DNA of 64,000 bases from Arenibacter certesii DSM 19833 (GTDB lineage: Bacteria; Bacteroidota; Bacteroidia; Flavobacteriales; Flavobacteriaceae): positions 1-64,000 of the forward strand of contig NZ_AUCB01000008.1 of NCBI RefSeq assembly GCF_000429545.1, given 5' to 3'. Of this stretch, positions 51,417 to 60,067 are shown in pieces; positions within the stretch are counted from its first letter, which is position 1, and each line of letters starts with the position of its first letter. Under the pieces are notes generated by a model. That model made no database searches and had not been told where the DNA came from. It worked only from the letters and a program-made list of their open reading frames with translations. The translations under genes were made by a program, and so were the position numbers.

Positions 51417-54269
51417 TTATTTGCTTAAATACATCTTACGTCTAGCGTACAAGTTGTAAAACTGATCATCCTTTAAATTATCAATAAACAAAATGCTCTC
51501 TCCGGTACTTTTCATTTCTGGACCCAAGTTTTTGTTTACATTAGGGAATTTCTCAAAGGAGAATACAGGTCGCTTAATAGCAAATCCTTCAAGTTGTGGA
51601 TTAAAATTAAAATCCTTCACTTTTTTCTCACCTAACATTACTTTGGTAGCGTAGTTAACATAAGGCTCCTTATATGCTTTTGCAATAAACGGAACTGTTC
51701 TAGATGCTCTAGGGTTAGCCTCAATGATATACACTACATCGTCTTTTATTGCGAATTGTATATTGATGAGTCCTACCGTATTTAAAGCTAAGGCTATTTT
51801 TTTGGTATGATCCTTTATTTGTTGCATTACAAGTTCTCCTAGAGTAAAAGGAGGCAATATTGCATTAGAATCACCAGAGTGAATACCACAAGGCTCAATA
51901 TGTTCCATTATTCCGATGATGTACACATCTTCTCCATCACAAATAGCATCTGCTTCTGCCTCAATAGCACCATCCAAGTAGTGGTCTAATAAAAGTTTGT
52001 TATTAGGAATCTTCCTTAAAAGATCTACCACATGCTCTTCTAACTCTTCTTTATTGATCACGATTTTCATTCCTTGTCCACCAAGAACATAAGAAGGACG
52101 CACTAATAGTGGAAAGTCTAACTCATCGGCAAGTTTTAAGGCGTCATCTGCAGTTTCCGCCACTCCAAATTGCGGAAAAGGAATATCGTTTTGCTCTAGA
52201 AGTGTGGAAAAACTTCCACGATCCTCTGCCAGGTCTAGCGACTTAAAGCTTGTTCCTATAATTTTAATACCGTACTTATCTAGTTTTTCTGCAAGTTTAA
52301 GAGCCGTCTGACCACCTAACTGAACAATTACCCCTTCTGGTTTTTCATGTCTAATAATATCATAGATATGCTCCCAGAATACCGGTTCAAAGTAAAGCTT
52401 ATCCGAAACATCAAAGTCTGTAGAAACGGTCTCGGGGTTACAATTGATCATAATGGTTTCATAACCACATTCTGCCGCGGCCAAGACTCCGTGTACACAA
52501 CAATAGTCGAATTCTATACCTTGTCCAATCCTGTTTGGCCCAGAACCAAGTACCACTATTTTTTTCTTATCACTTACAACACTATCGTTCTGCACATATT
52601 TTGTACCATCTGGTTTTTCTATTTCAGCTTCAAAAGTGGAGTAATAGTACGGGGTCATCGCTTTAAATTCCGCTGCACAAGTGTCAACCAATTTATAAAC
52701 TCTATTAATATTTAGAGCTACACGTTTATTGTACACCTCACTTTCGTAACAGTCTACCATATGCGCTATCTGCCTATCAGCAAAACCTTTTTGTTTGGCC
52801 TCTAGCAACAGATCCTTGGTAAGTGATTCTATTGAATACTTACAAATTTCTTTTTCCAATTGATATAGCTCCTCATACTGACGAAGGAACCACATATCTA
52901 TTTTAGTAATCTCATGAATGGTACTCAACGGTATTCCCATTTGAATAGCATCATAAATTACAAAAACTCGGTCCCAACTTGGTATGGTTAGCTTTTGGAT
53001 TATCTCCTCATAATTGGTATATCCTTTACCATCTGCACCTAGTCCGTTCCTTTTAATTTCGAGCGACTGTGTAGCTTTGTGTAGGGCTTCCTGAAAAGAA
53101 CGACCTATCCCCATTACTTCACCTACAGATTTCATTTGAAGTCCTAAAGTACGATCTGATCCTTCAAATTTATCAAAGTTCCATCTAGGTATTTTAACGA
53201 TCACATAATCTTGCGTAGGCTCAAACAAAGCAGAAGTAGATTTGGTAATCTGGTTGCTCAGTTCATTTAAGTTGTAGCCAATTGCCAGTTTAGCAGCAAT
53301 TTTTGCAATAGGATAACCTGTAGCTTTAGAGGCTAAGGCCGAGGAACGTGATACACGCGGGTTGATCTCAATAGCTATAATATCTTCTTTTTCATCTGGA
53401 CTTACCGCAAATTGCACGTTACATCCTCCTGCAAAATCTCCAATACTACGCATCATCTTGATGGCCATATCGCGCATTCTTTGGAAAGTGCTGTCCGATA
53501 ACGTCATTGCAGGAGCTACAGTAATAGAGTCTCCAGTATGGATTCCCATAGGATCCATATTTTCAATGGTACAGATAATAACCACATTATCATTCTTATC
53601 GCGCAACAACTCCAACTCGTACTCTTTCCATCCCATTAAGGCCTTATCTATCATCACCTCATGAATAGGGGAAATTTCCAGACCGTTGGAAAGCATCTCA
53701 TCAAAATTCTCTGGTTTATAAACAATTGAAGCACCAGCACCTCCCAAGGTATAAGAAGCCCTGATTACTAATGGAAAACCAAACTCTTGCGCAATTTCTT
53801 TTCCTTTTAGAAACGAGGTTGCAGTAGCCTGTGGTGCCATGCCTATCCCGATTTTGAGCATAAGCTCACGGAATTTTTCCCGATCCTCAGTAATATTTAT
53901 AGCGTCAATATCTACTCCAATAATCTCCACTCCAAAATCTTCCCAAATACCCTTATTATCTGCTTCTATACACAGGTTTAATGCAGTTTGACCACCCATT
54001 GTTGGTAGTACGGCATCTATATTTGGATGTTTCTCCAATATCTCTCTGATAGAGTTAGTGGTCAACGGTTTTAAATAAATATGATCGGCCATTGCAGGAT
54101 CGGTCATAATCGTAGCTGGATTGCTATTGATCAGTACCGTTTCTATACCATCTTCTCTTAAGGACCTAAGCGCCTGAGTACCGGAATAATCAAATTCGCA
54201 CGCCTGACCGATAACGATGGGACCAGAACCAATAATTAAAATAGAGTTTAAATCTTTTCTTTTGGGCAT
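51417..54269 (-). CDS. carB: Carbamoyl-phosphate synthase large subunit, lacking allosteric domain
   Basis: CarB of 950 residues. It makes carbamoyl phosphate for arginine and pyrimidines from bicarbonate, ATP and ammonia delivered by CarA. Both halves are present: N-terminal ATP-grasp set (GSGPIVIGQACEFDYSGTQA, about 13-32) and the second one (GSGPNRIGQGIEFDYCC, from about 575), with metal-binding ends EINPRVSRSSALASKATGYP and EANPRASRTVPFIAKA. The chain stops right after KNLGPEMKSTGESILF, where E. coli CarB (about 1073 residues) continues into the MGS allosteric domain. That domain is missing, as in other flavobacterial CarB proteins that I recall, so UMP and ornithine control through it cannot operate. 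carA is elsewhere. Confidence 0.95.
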   Translation of the reverse strand: MPKRKDLNSILIIGSGPIVIGQACEFDYSGTQALRSLREDGIETVLINSNPATIMTDPAMADHIYLKPLTTNSIREILEKHPNIDAVLPTMGGQTALNLCIEADNKGIWEDFGVEIIGVDIDAINITEDREKFRELMLKIGIGMAPQATATSFLKGKEIAQEFGFPLVIRASYTLGGAGASIVYKPENFDEMLSNGLEISPIHEVMIDKALMGWKEYELELLRDKNDNVVIICTIENMDPMGIHTGDSITVAPAMTLSDSTFQRMRDMAIKMMRSIGDFAGGCNVQFAVSPDEKEDIIAIEINPRVSRSSALASKATGYPIAKIAAKLAIGYNLNELSNQITKSTSALFEPTQDYVIVKIPRWNFDKFEGSDRTLGLQMKSVGEVMGIGRSFQEALHKATQSLEIKRNGLGADGKGYTNYEEIIQKLTIPSWDRVFVIYDAIQMGIPLSTIHEITKIDMWFLRQYEELYQLEKEICKYSIESLTKDLLLEAKQKGFADRQIAHMVDCYESEVYNKRVALNINRVYKLVDTCAAEFKAMTPYYYSTFEAEIEKPDGTKYVQNDSVVSDKKKIVVLGSGPNRIGQGIEFDYCCVHGVLAAAECGYETIMINCNPETVSTDFDVSDKLYFEPVFWEHIYDIIRHEKPEGVIVQLGGQTALKLAEKLDKYGIKIIGTSFKSLDLAEDRGSFSTLLEQNDIPFPQFGVAETADDALKLADELDFPLLVRPSYVLGGQGMKIVINKEELEEHVVDLLRKIPNNKLLLDHYLDGAIEAEADAICDGEDVYIIGIMEHIEPCGIHSGDSNAILPPFTLGELVMQQIKDHTKKIALALNTVGLINIQFAIKDDVVYIIEANPRASRTVPFIAKAYKEPYVNYATKVMLGEKKVKDFNFNPQLEGFAIKRPVFSFEKFPNVNKNLGPEMKSTGESILFIDNLKDDQFYNLYARRKMYLSK

Positions 54270-54305
54270 TGTAGTGAGTATTATGAATATAAAAACAAAA
54301 CGGGC

Positions 54306-54342
54306 AAAAAAAAGGTGCTACTTTGGAAAAAGTAACACCTTT
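54306..54342 (-). terminator. Terminator of rpmH
   Basis: AAAGGTG and TACTTT (54311-54324) pair with AAAGTA and CACCTTT (54329-54342) with one mismatch and a small loop. On the minus strand the stem ends in eight T. It is 26 bases after rpmH and upstream of carB. Confidence 0.9.
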
Positions 54343-54367
54343 GTTAATTATAAAAACAGTATTCTCA

Positions 54368-54529
54368 TTATTTTTTATGCTTCAGCTCAGAAGATACAGA
54401 TAATTTCTTTCTTCCTTTTGCTCGTCTTCTAGCAAGAACTTTTCTTCCATTGGCAGTTGCCATACGTTCTCTAAAACCATGTTTGTTCTTTCTCTTCCTT
54501 TTTGATGGTTGAAATGTTCTTTTGCTCAT
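54368..54529 (-). CDS. rpmH: 50S ribosomal protein L34
   Basis: Protein of 53 residues, almost entirely Lys/Arg-rich, starting [20 protein letters not shown] and containing [19 protein letters not shown], the L34 signature. It belongs to the large ribosomal subunit. Below the usual ORF size limit but unmistakable. It is monocistronic here: a perfect promoter (54612-54641) and a strong terminator bracket it, leaving a 5' leader of about 75 bases. In many bacteria rpmH sits next to dnaA or rnpA; here it is beside carB. Confidence 0.97.
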   Translation of the reverse strand: MSKRTFQPSKRKRKNKHGFRERMATANGRKVLARRRAKGRKKLSVSSELKHKK

Positions 54530-54611
54530 CGTGGCGTATTTTTTATAATCTTCTTAAGTTTCTATTGACAGTTCTCTGGATTTTACAATAGTACTAGACA
54601 AAATCCGGGTG

Positions 54612-54641
54612 CAAATATACAAAGAGTTTTTGCTTTGGCAA
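54612..54641 (-). promoter_or_regulatory. Consensus promoter of rpmH
   Basis: On the minus strand: TTG (54641-54639), exactly 19 bases, TATATTTG (54619-54612). This is the full Bacteroidota housekeeping-sigma consensus. Start of transcription is expected near 54605. Confidence 0.88.
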
Positions 54642-54699
54642 GTGTAATTAAAAAAATATTTTTTTAGAGTTGTCCACCTATAGGCCGGTACTAATTTAT

Positions 54700-54707
54700 T
54701 ACTTTTG
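54700..54707 (+). promoter_or_regulatory. Probable -7 element of the DUF6263-like gene
   Basis: TACTTTTG fits TAnnTTTG exactly and lies 30 bases before the ATG. The nearest TTG (54670-54672) is 27 bases away, too far by the consensus. Confidence 0.5.
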
Positions 54708-54736
54708 CATCGGCTTAATAAGAATCACAAATATAC

Positions 54737-55642
54737 ATGAAGCGCTTTCTTCTTTTATCAATTTTTACCCTGTTACACATTGTGGTTTTTGGGCAAGTAT
54801 CCATGGGGTATAATCTGCACAAAGGAGACGTATTTAAAGTGAAACAAGATGCCGAGCAGATCATTACCCAAGAATTAGATGGAGCATCCCATAAAATCAC
54901 CAATTTAATAAATGGGATTTTAGAATTCAAAGTCTTAAGTGAAGTTGAAGAAGGGTATAATATAGCCCTTACATTTAAAGATTTAAATCTTAGAATGACT
55001 TCTAGCATAGAAGGTGTGTTAATGGACATAAAGGCCAAGAAAATTGTTGAAGGAGATATGCAGTCCAAAATTTTCAATACCATCTTGGAAAATCCAGTTA
55101 CCTTAATCTTAGCTAAAAATGGGGACATCCTTAATGTAAAGGGAGGAGATAGCTTAGTATCCAAAATGGCAAATGCCTCCGGTCTTAAAGATGAATTTGC
55201 CCTTAACCTGATGAAAAACGCCTTGAGAAAAGAGTTTGGTTCAGAAGCCTTATCAAACAGCTACAAGCAGATGACCTTTATATATCCCAACGAAAAAGTA
55301 AAAATAAATGACACTTGGGAAAACACCTATTCGGGAAAATTAAAAACAAACACTATGTGGCAATTAAAGGGAATTTCAGATCAGAAATTATCAATTACTG
55401 GCAAGGGCACTATAGTAATGAACTTTAAGGACCCCAATACCAGCATGAAATTAAAGGGCACACAAAATACCACAATCTCATCGAGCATAGATACTGGCTT
55501 TATCATTAAAATGACAGTTGAAGGGATATCAACTGGAGTATCTACCTTAGTGCAATTGGGAGACCAGGAATTGCCCACAACAATAAAATCTAAAATCACT
55601 TACGAATTAATTAATAAGGAACATGTTCAACAAAAACTTTAA
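54737..55642 (+). CDS. Exported DUF6263-like protein
   Basis: Protein of 301 residues with a signal peptide (about 1-18, ending HIVVFGQ). The mature part is a run of amphipathic beta strands: GYNLHKGDVFKVKQDAEQII, then LEFKVLSEVEEGYNIALTFK, ILAKNGDILNVKG and the later strands KLSITGKGTIVMNF and GFIIKMTVEGISTG. The pattern fits DUF6263, a Bacteroidota family of unknown function with a lipocalin-like look. A lipid- or envelope-binding role is only a guess. Its last 20 bases overlap the start of the next gene, so the two are expressed together. Confidence 0.8.
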   Translation: MKRFLLLSIFTLLHIVVFGQVSMGYNLHKGDVFKVKQDAEQIITQELDGASHKITNLINGILEFKVLSEVEEGYNIALTFKDLNLRMTSSIEGVLMDIKAKKIVEGDMQSKIFNTILENPVTLILAKNGDILNVKGGDSLVSKMANASGLKDEFALNLMKNALRKEFGSEALSNSYKQMTFIYPNEKVKINDTWENTYSGKLKTNTMWQLKGISDQKLSITGKGTIVMNFKDPNTSMKLKGTQNTTISSSIDTGFIIKMTVEGISTGVSTLVQLGDQELPTTIKSKITYELINKEHVQQKL

Positions 55643-56138
55643 AATAATCATTGCCGCATTAATCATTGCATATGCGGTATACCAATTTGTAGAAGGAAAT
55701 ATAGGAAACGGAATCTCCTTAATATTACTGGCCTCTATTTTTGTATTTCTTTATTTTAGAAACGAAATAATTCTCTTAGCTTTCCTAAAAATGAGGAAGC
55801 AAGATCTTGTTGGGACAAAAAAATGGCTAGATAAAATTAAGGCGCCTGAAACAGCGCTTACCCAAAAACAACATGGGTATTATAATTACCTTAACGGAAT
55901 AATCTTTTCTCAGACCAACCTTACCCAGGCTGAGAAGTATTTTAAAAAGGCCTTAAAACTTGGCCTTAACATGGATTATGATGTGGCTATGGCAAAATTA
56001 AGCTTGGCAGGTATTGCCATGCAGAAGCGCAGAAAGAGGGAAGCTACCACCTTGCTACAGGAAGCAAAAAAGTTGGACAAGCAAAACATGCTAACCGACC
56101 AGATTAAGATGATGCAACAACAAATGAAAAAAATATAG
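55623..56138 (+). CDS. Membrane-anchored TPR-like protein
   Basis: Protein of 171 residues. Two hydrophobic helices (about 7-24 and 28-46) are followed by a cytoplasmic helical part. GYYNYLNGIIFSQTNLTQAEKYFKKALKLG (in part) and the following AKLSLAGIAMQKRRKREATTLLQEAKKL (in part) are one or two tetratricopeptide units. Such proteins usually serve as scaffolds. The gene starts inside the end of the upstream DUF6263-like gene (20-base overlap), which supports translational coupling and a joint function. The exact partner is unknown. Confidence 0.78.
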   Translation: MFNKNFKIIIAALIIAYAVYQFVEGNIGNGISLILLASIFVFLYFRNEIILLAFLKMRKQDLVGTKKWLDKIKAPETALTQKQHGYYNYLNGIIFSQTNLTQAEKYFKKALKLGLNMDYDVAMAKLSLAGIAMQKRRKREATTLLQEAKKLDKQNMLTDQIKMMQQQMKKI

Positions 56139-56237
56139 TTGAATTATTAACATTATCATTCTAAAAAATATTTTTAAATTTTAGATAGAATTACTATTTT
56201 TCCATAGCATAACGTTTATTATTTATATTTTAAATTT

Positions 56238-56277
56238 GCCAATACTTGACGAAAAAAATCTTGTATTGGCTTTTTTT
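56238..56277 (+). terminator. Terminator of the 54737-56138 pair
   Basis: GCCAATAC (56238-56245) pairs with GTATTGGC (56263-56270) and is followed by seven T. Confidence 0.85.
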
Positions 56278-56296
56278 GTATTCAAAAACAGAGACG

Positions 56297-57760
56297 CTAT
56301 AGTAATGGTGCCAACAACCTACTGAATGACTCTTTAAGTTTTCGCTTTATCCCCCTGTTCTCCCAGCGGTCCAAGGTAACCTCTTCACAGTCTTCCAAGT
56401 CTACGTTGAACTGATCTACCATTTGCTGATTAACATCCTTGTTATAGAGCATAGCGTTGATTTCAAAATTCATAGAAAAGCTCCTGTAGTCCATATTGGC
56501 AGTTCCTATACTGGAAAACATATCATCAATAACCAAGGTCTTAGCATGGACAAAGCCTTTGCTATATCTATATATTTTTATCCCAGATAGAAGACACTCC
56601 TCTATATACGAATCAGTTGCATATTGGGCTGGCCAGGAGTCAGATTGATAAGGAATAATGATCTTCACCTCTACCCCACTCCTTGCTGCTGTGGTTAGAG
56701 CGGTTAGTATAGGTGCATTAGGCATAAAATATGGAGTTGTAATCAACACTCGATCCTGAGCTGAATTAATCATACAAAAAATAGCTTCCATGATATTCGC
56801 CCAATCACTATCTGGTCCACTAGCAGCAATTTGTATCGCTACAGGTTCATTTACACTGGCTTTTTGTTTGGGCAAAAGAATTTCCTCAATTTCTTGATCC
56901 TCCTTAGAAACAAAATTCCAGCTTAGCATAAAGGAAGATTGTAACGCTCCCACGGCACCACCCATAATGCGTAGATGAGTATCTCTCCAATACAAAGGGT
57001 TATCAAATGAATTATCATATTTCTGATCCAAATTGATCCCGCCAACATAACCAATTTCCCCATCGACAACCACAATTTTCCTATGGTCTCTATAGTTAAG
57101 CTTACTTGTTGAGTTGGAAAATAAAACGGGAAGAAAAGCAAAATGCTGTACCCCACTTTTGGTAAGTTTCCTTTTATTCTGGGAGGATATACTACTCCCT
57201 ACATCGTCATATATTAGCCTAACAATAACCCCTTCCTGGGCTTTCTTACATAAGATATCTATAATCTCACTCCCCAGATTGTTATCAAATAATACAAAAT
57301 ATTCTAAATGGATATGATGCTTGGCATTGGAAAGGTCTTTTCTAAGTTGCTTAAATTTCTCTTCCCCATTAATTAGAATACGCACTTCATTGTCAAAAGT
57401 AAGCACTGCTCTCTCATTATTTCTCAATAGGCGATAGACCTTAAAAATCCCCTTTCCGAAAAGATCTTCTAAATCCTCTCTTTCCTCTTCATTAAGACTA
57501 ATCTTATTCTTCCATTTTCTTAATCTATCGTCATCCAGTATGTACTTTTTATCAAATATCTTATCCTTTCTATAATCCTGACCAAAAAAATAATAAACTA
57601 ATAGCCCCACAAAGGGCAGTACGGCCAGTACAAAAATATAGGAAAATGTTTTTACTGGGTTTCTATTTTTAAGAACGATAAAAACAGAAAACAATATGAC
57701 CAATAAATAATTTATTCCTAAAAGGATTTTCCAAATATTACCTTCTAGAAAACTAAACAT
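56297..57760 (-). CDS. cls: Cardiolipin synthase (phospholipase D type)
   Basis: Membrane enzyme of 487 residues that joins two phosphatidylglycerol molecules into cardiolipin. Two N-terminal helices (about 10-60, with LPFVGLLVYYFFGQDYR) anchor it. Both HKD motifs are present: HRKIVVVDGEIGYVGGIN (about 226) and HAKTLVIDDMFSSIGTANMD (about 405). Its start is directly next to the stop of the lytic transglycosylase gene (no gap), so they are co-transcribed. Normal length. Confidence 0.95.
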   Translation of the reverse strand: MFSFLEGNIWKILLGINYLLVILFSVFIVLKNRNPVKTFSYIFVLAVLPFVGLLVYYFFGQDYRKDKIFDKKYILDDDRLRKWKNKISLNEEEREDLEDLFGKGIFKVYRLLRNNERAVLTFDNEVRILINGEEKFKQLRKDLSNAKHHIHLEYFVLFDNNLGSEIIDILCKKAQEGVIVRLIYDDVGSSISSQNKRKLTKSGVQHFAFLPVLFSNSTSKLNYRDHRKIVVVDGEIGYVGGINLDQKYDNSFDNPLYWRDTHLRIMGGAVGALQSSFMLSWNFVSKEDQEIEEILLPKQKASVNEPVAIQIAASGPDSDWANIMEAIFCMINSAQDRVLITTPYFMPNAPILTALTTAARSGVEVKIIIPYQSDSWPAQYATDSYIEECLLSGIKIYRYSKGFVHAKTLVIDDMFSSIGTANMDYRSFSMNFEINAMLYNKDVNQQMVDQFNVDLEDCEEVTLDRWENRGIKRKLKESFSRLLAPLL

Positions 57761-58726
57761 TTATTTTGAAAGTTTATAATATCCTTTTTGAGGAATTTCA
57801 ATAGCGTACTTTGTTTTTGATGTATTGTTAAGATGTGGCTCCCTTAACCACGGATTATGACGTTTTAGAATCTTATAATTGATTTCATAATCATGGGCGA
57901 AATCCGCAAAATCAGAGATAGGTTCATCAACTTCAATAGTAAATGTAGGCACCTTCTTGTATAGATCTTTCTCTTCTATATAAAACCCGTATTTCTCAGG
58001 ATTTGAAAGGATTTCTTTAATCGCAAGTATACGGAATACGTAGCGTCCAGTCTCCTCCCCTAGTAAAAGATCATAATAATCTTCTACTTTCTGAGTCCTC
58101 ATATATCTTTGCATTCCTGCTGCGCCTGCATTATATGCAGCAGCGGCCATCGTCCAGCTACCGAATCTTTCTTTAGAACGCTTTAAGTATCTACAAGCTA
58201 CCTCAGTAGATTTCTCTATATGATACCTCTCATCCACATTTTTATTTATTTTTAAACCGTATTCTTTTCCTGTAGCGCTCATTATTTGCCAAAATCCAGT
58301 TGCCCCCGCAGGAGAAACCACATTCTGAAGACCACTTTCGGCAAGTGCCAAATATTTAAAATCATCGGGAACACCGTTCTTGGCCAAAATAGGTTCTATA
58401 ATTGGAAAGTACTTATGGGCCCTCTTCATAAACAATAGCGCATTTGACTGCCAATAGGTATTAACCAAAAATTCCCGATCTACCCGCTCCAATATCTCTG
58501 GATCTTCAAAAGGAACTACTTCTCCCGCAAAGTTTAAACCCTCAGGAATATCTATGGCTGTAATACGATAACCAGAATTATTGGCATTTACATTACTATT
58601 ACTTGTAACACTAGTTGATTCCTCTGCCATAGCCATATCCTCATTATTATTTTGAACGGCAAAGATTAATGTGCTACCTACAAAAAGCACTCCCAATATC
58701 ATTAAAATATTCTTTAAGATTTTCAT
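57761..58726 (-). CDS. Lytic transglycosylase (SLT domain)
   Basis: Peptidoglycan lytic transglycosylase of 321 residues, similar to the catalytic part of MltD. A signal peptide or anchor (about 6-24) leads to a Ser/Asn-rich linker (about 33-52). The SLT domain lies at about 98-230: catalytic E130 in LALAESGLQN, then GATGFWQIMSATGKEYGL and AAAAYNAGAAGMQRYM. The C-terminal part (about 250-321, SDFADFAHDYEINYKILKRHNP in part, ending AIEIPQKGYY) looks like a single degenerate LysM. First gene of a pair with cls. Confidence 0.92.
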   Translation of the reverse strand: MKILKNILMILGVLFVGSTLIFAVQNNNEDMAMAEESTSVTSNSNVNANNSGYRITAIDIPEGLNFAGEVVPFEDPEILERVDREFLVNTYWQSNALLFMKRAHKYFPIIEPILAKNGVPDDFKYLALAESGLQNVVSPAGATGFWQIMSATGKEYGLKINKNVDERYHIEKSTEVACRYLKRSKERFGSWTMAAAAYNAGAAGMQRYMRTQKVEDYYDLLLGEETGRYVFRILAIKEILSNPEKYGFYIEEKDLYKKVPTFTIEVDEPISDFADFAHDYEINYKILKRHNPWLREPHLNNTSKTKYAIEIPQKGYYKLSK

Positions 58727-58842
58727 ATCGTACGTAGTTTTATTTTTGTTAAACTTATAATCGGGTTTCTCCTAGCACTGTCTCATAATCTACTTATACC
58801 TGAACACCCACAACCAAGTCAAAGATATTAAATACAATTGCC

Positions 58843-59505
58843 TTATTGCAAAATAATTGAGGGTAAGTGCTCATTAAACCACTTATATCTATGAATAATC
58901 ATGGTATGAGTACCATTCTTAACCGGAATACAATCTTTAATATATGCAAATGGAAAAACAGGGTCTTTTTCTCCATGGATGTGAATTACATCTGCAGCAT
59001 ATTCGGTCTGATTCCAATTGACAATTTTATCAATGGACCAATCCAAATAATATTTATCCCTCACAGAAAGATATCGCTCATAAAGTGCCAATCTTTTTGT
59101 TGCCATTTCCCCAAAGGCATACTTGGACATTAGCTCTACATTATTCACCAATCCTGTTGGCAACAGCTTGTGCAGTTTAGTGTATTTAGCAAAAATCATC
59201 CGCTTAGGCAATTCTGATTTAGTTTTAACACTGGAAATAATAATTACCTTTCGCACTGGGATATGCTTTGCCATCTCCTGCACAAGTATTCCACCAAATG
59301 AAACCCCAATAAGTACTGGATTAGGATGTGCTATACGCTGGCACATTTCTAAGGCATAATCCTCCAAGGAAATATCTTTCGTTGGAATTACCCAGTCTAG
59401 ATAATGCTGGACAAACTTTTCTTGAGGGAGTTGAATGTTTTCAAAAATTGAAATATTCGCAGCCATTCCAGGCATAAAATAAACATGTATACTATTATCG
59501 CTCAT
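58843..59505 (-). CDS. Alpha/beta-hydrolase
   Basis: Small cytoplasmic hydrolase of 220 residues. The nucleophile elbow is LIGVSFGGILVQEM (Ser about 70), the acid is Asp in HIHGEKDPVFPF (about 181), and the His is in KNGTHTMIIH (about 199). There is no signal peptide and the cap is minimal. The sequence lacks features of a named esterase or hydrolase class, so the substrate is unknown. It is separate from the transglycosylase gene by 116 bases and divergent from the GNAT-like gene. Confidence 0.85.
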   Translation of the reverse strand: MSDNSIHVYFMPGMAANISIFENIQLPQEKFVQHYLDWVIPTKDISLEDYALEMCQRIAHPNPVLIGVSFGGILVQEMAKHIPVRKVIIISSVKTKSELPKRMIFAKYTKLHKLLPTGLVNNVELMSKYAFGEMATKRLALYERYLSVRDKYYLDWSIDKIVNWNQTEYAADVIHIHGEKDPVFPFAYIKDCIPVKNGTHTMIIHRYKWFNEHLPSIILQ

Positions 59506-59662
59506 TAAATTAAGGATATACTATATAAATAGGAAAATAGCTTTTTTATTACTAAATTTACACTCTGGTTTTTTTTGAAACTACTTATTTTTAACTATTC
59601 ATTTTGGACTATTATATTACATATCTTGATCCAAAACTAATGAATTAATAAAATCAATCTAT

Positions 59663-59956
59663 ATGAATGAAGTAGAAATTAAGGACAATAGTTTCTTACG
59701 TCAATTTGAAACTAGTCTTAATGGGCATTTGGCCAAAATAGAGTACTCCTCTCAGGAGCGCAAGGTTTTCCTAACCAAATTAGTTATCCCAGAAGAGATC
59801 GATAGTACAGGTTTTAGGGATAACTTTATTAAAAGTGTTTTAAATCACCTTCAGGAACAAAATCTACGGGTGGTTCCTACCAGTCCAGAAATTGCGGGTT
59901 TTTTAAGAAAAAACAAGCAATACAGAGAAATGCTACCCGTTGGAATTAAAATATAA
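59663..59956 (+). CDS. YjdJ-type small GNAT acetyltransferase-like protein
   Basis: Protein of 97 residues in the YjdJ/GNAT-like family (PF14542 type). The core reads GHLAKIEYSSQERKVFLTKLVIPEEI, then FIKSVLNHLQEQNLRVVPTSPEIAGFLRKN (in part). It keeps the pyrophosphate-binding and final strands of the GNAT fold but lacks the rest, as usual for this short family. The acceptor substrate is unknown. Single gene. Confidence 0.87.
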   Translation: MNEVEIKDNSFLRQFETSLNGHLAKIEYSSQERKVFLTKLVIPEEIDSTGFRDNFIKSVLNHLQEQNLRVVPTSPEIAGFLRKNKQYREMLPVGIKI

Positions 59957-60067
59957 TTAAAGCCCTTCAACGTGAAAGGCTTATTAATTCATATTTCCCA
60001 TCATGAAATTCCTGTAGGCAAAAATCAATATGCACGAATTTAACTATAATTAGCGCACACAAAAGCA

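Noticed and set aside
59960-59990. Terminator after the GNAT-like gene
   Set aside because: The AAGCC/GGCTT stem is only about five pairs with a bulge and there is no good T-run.
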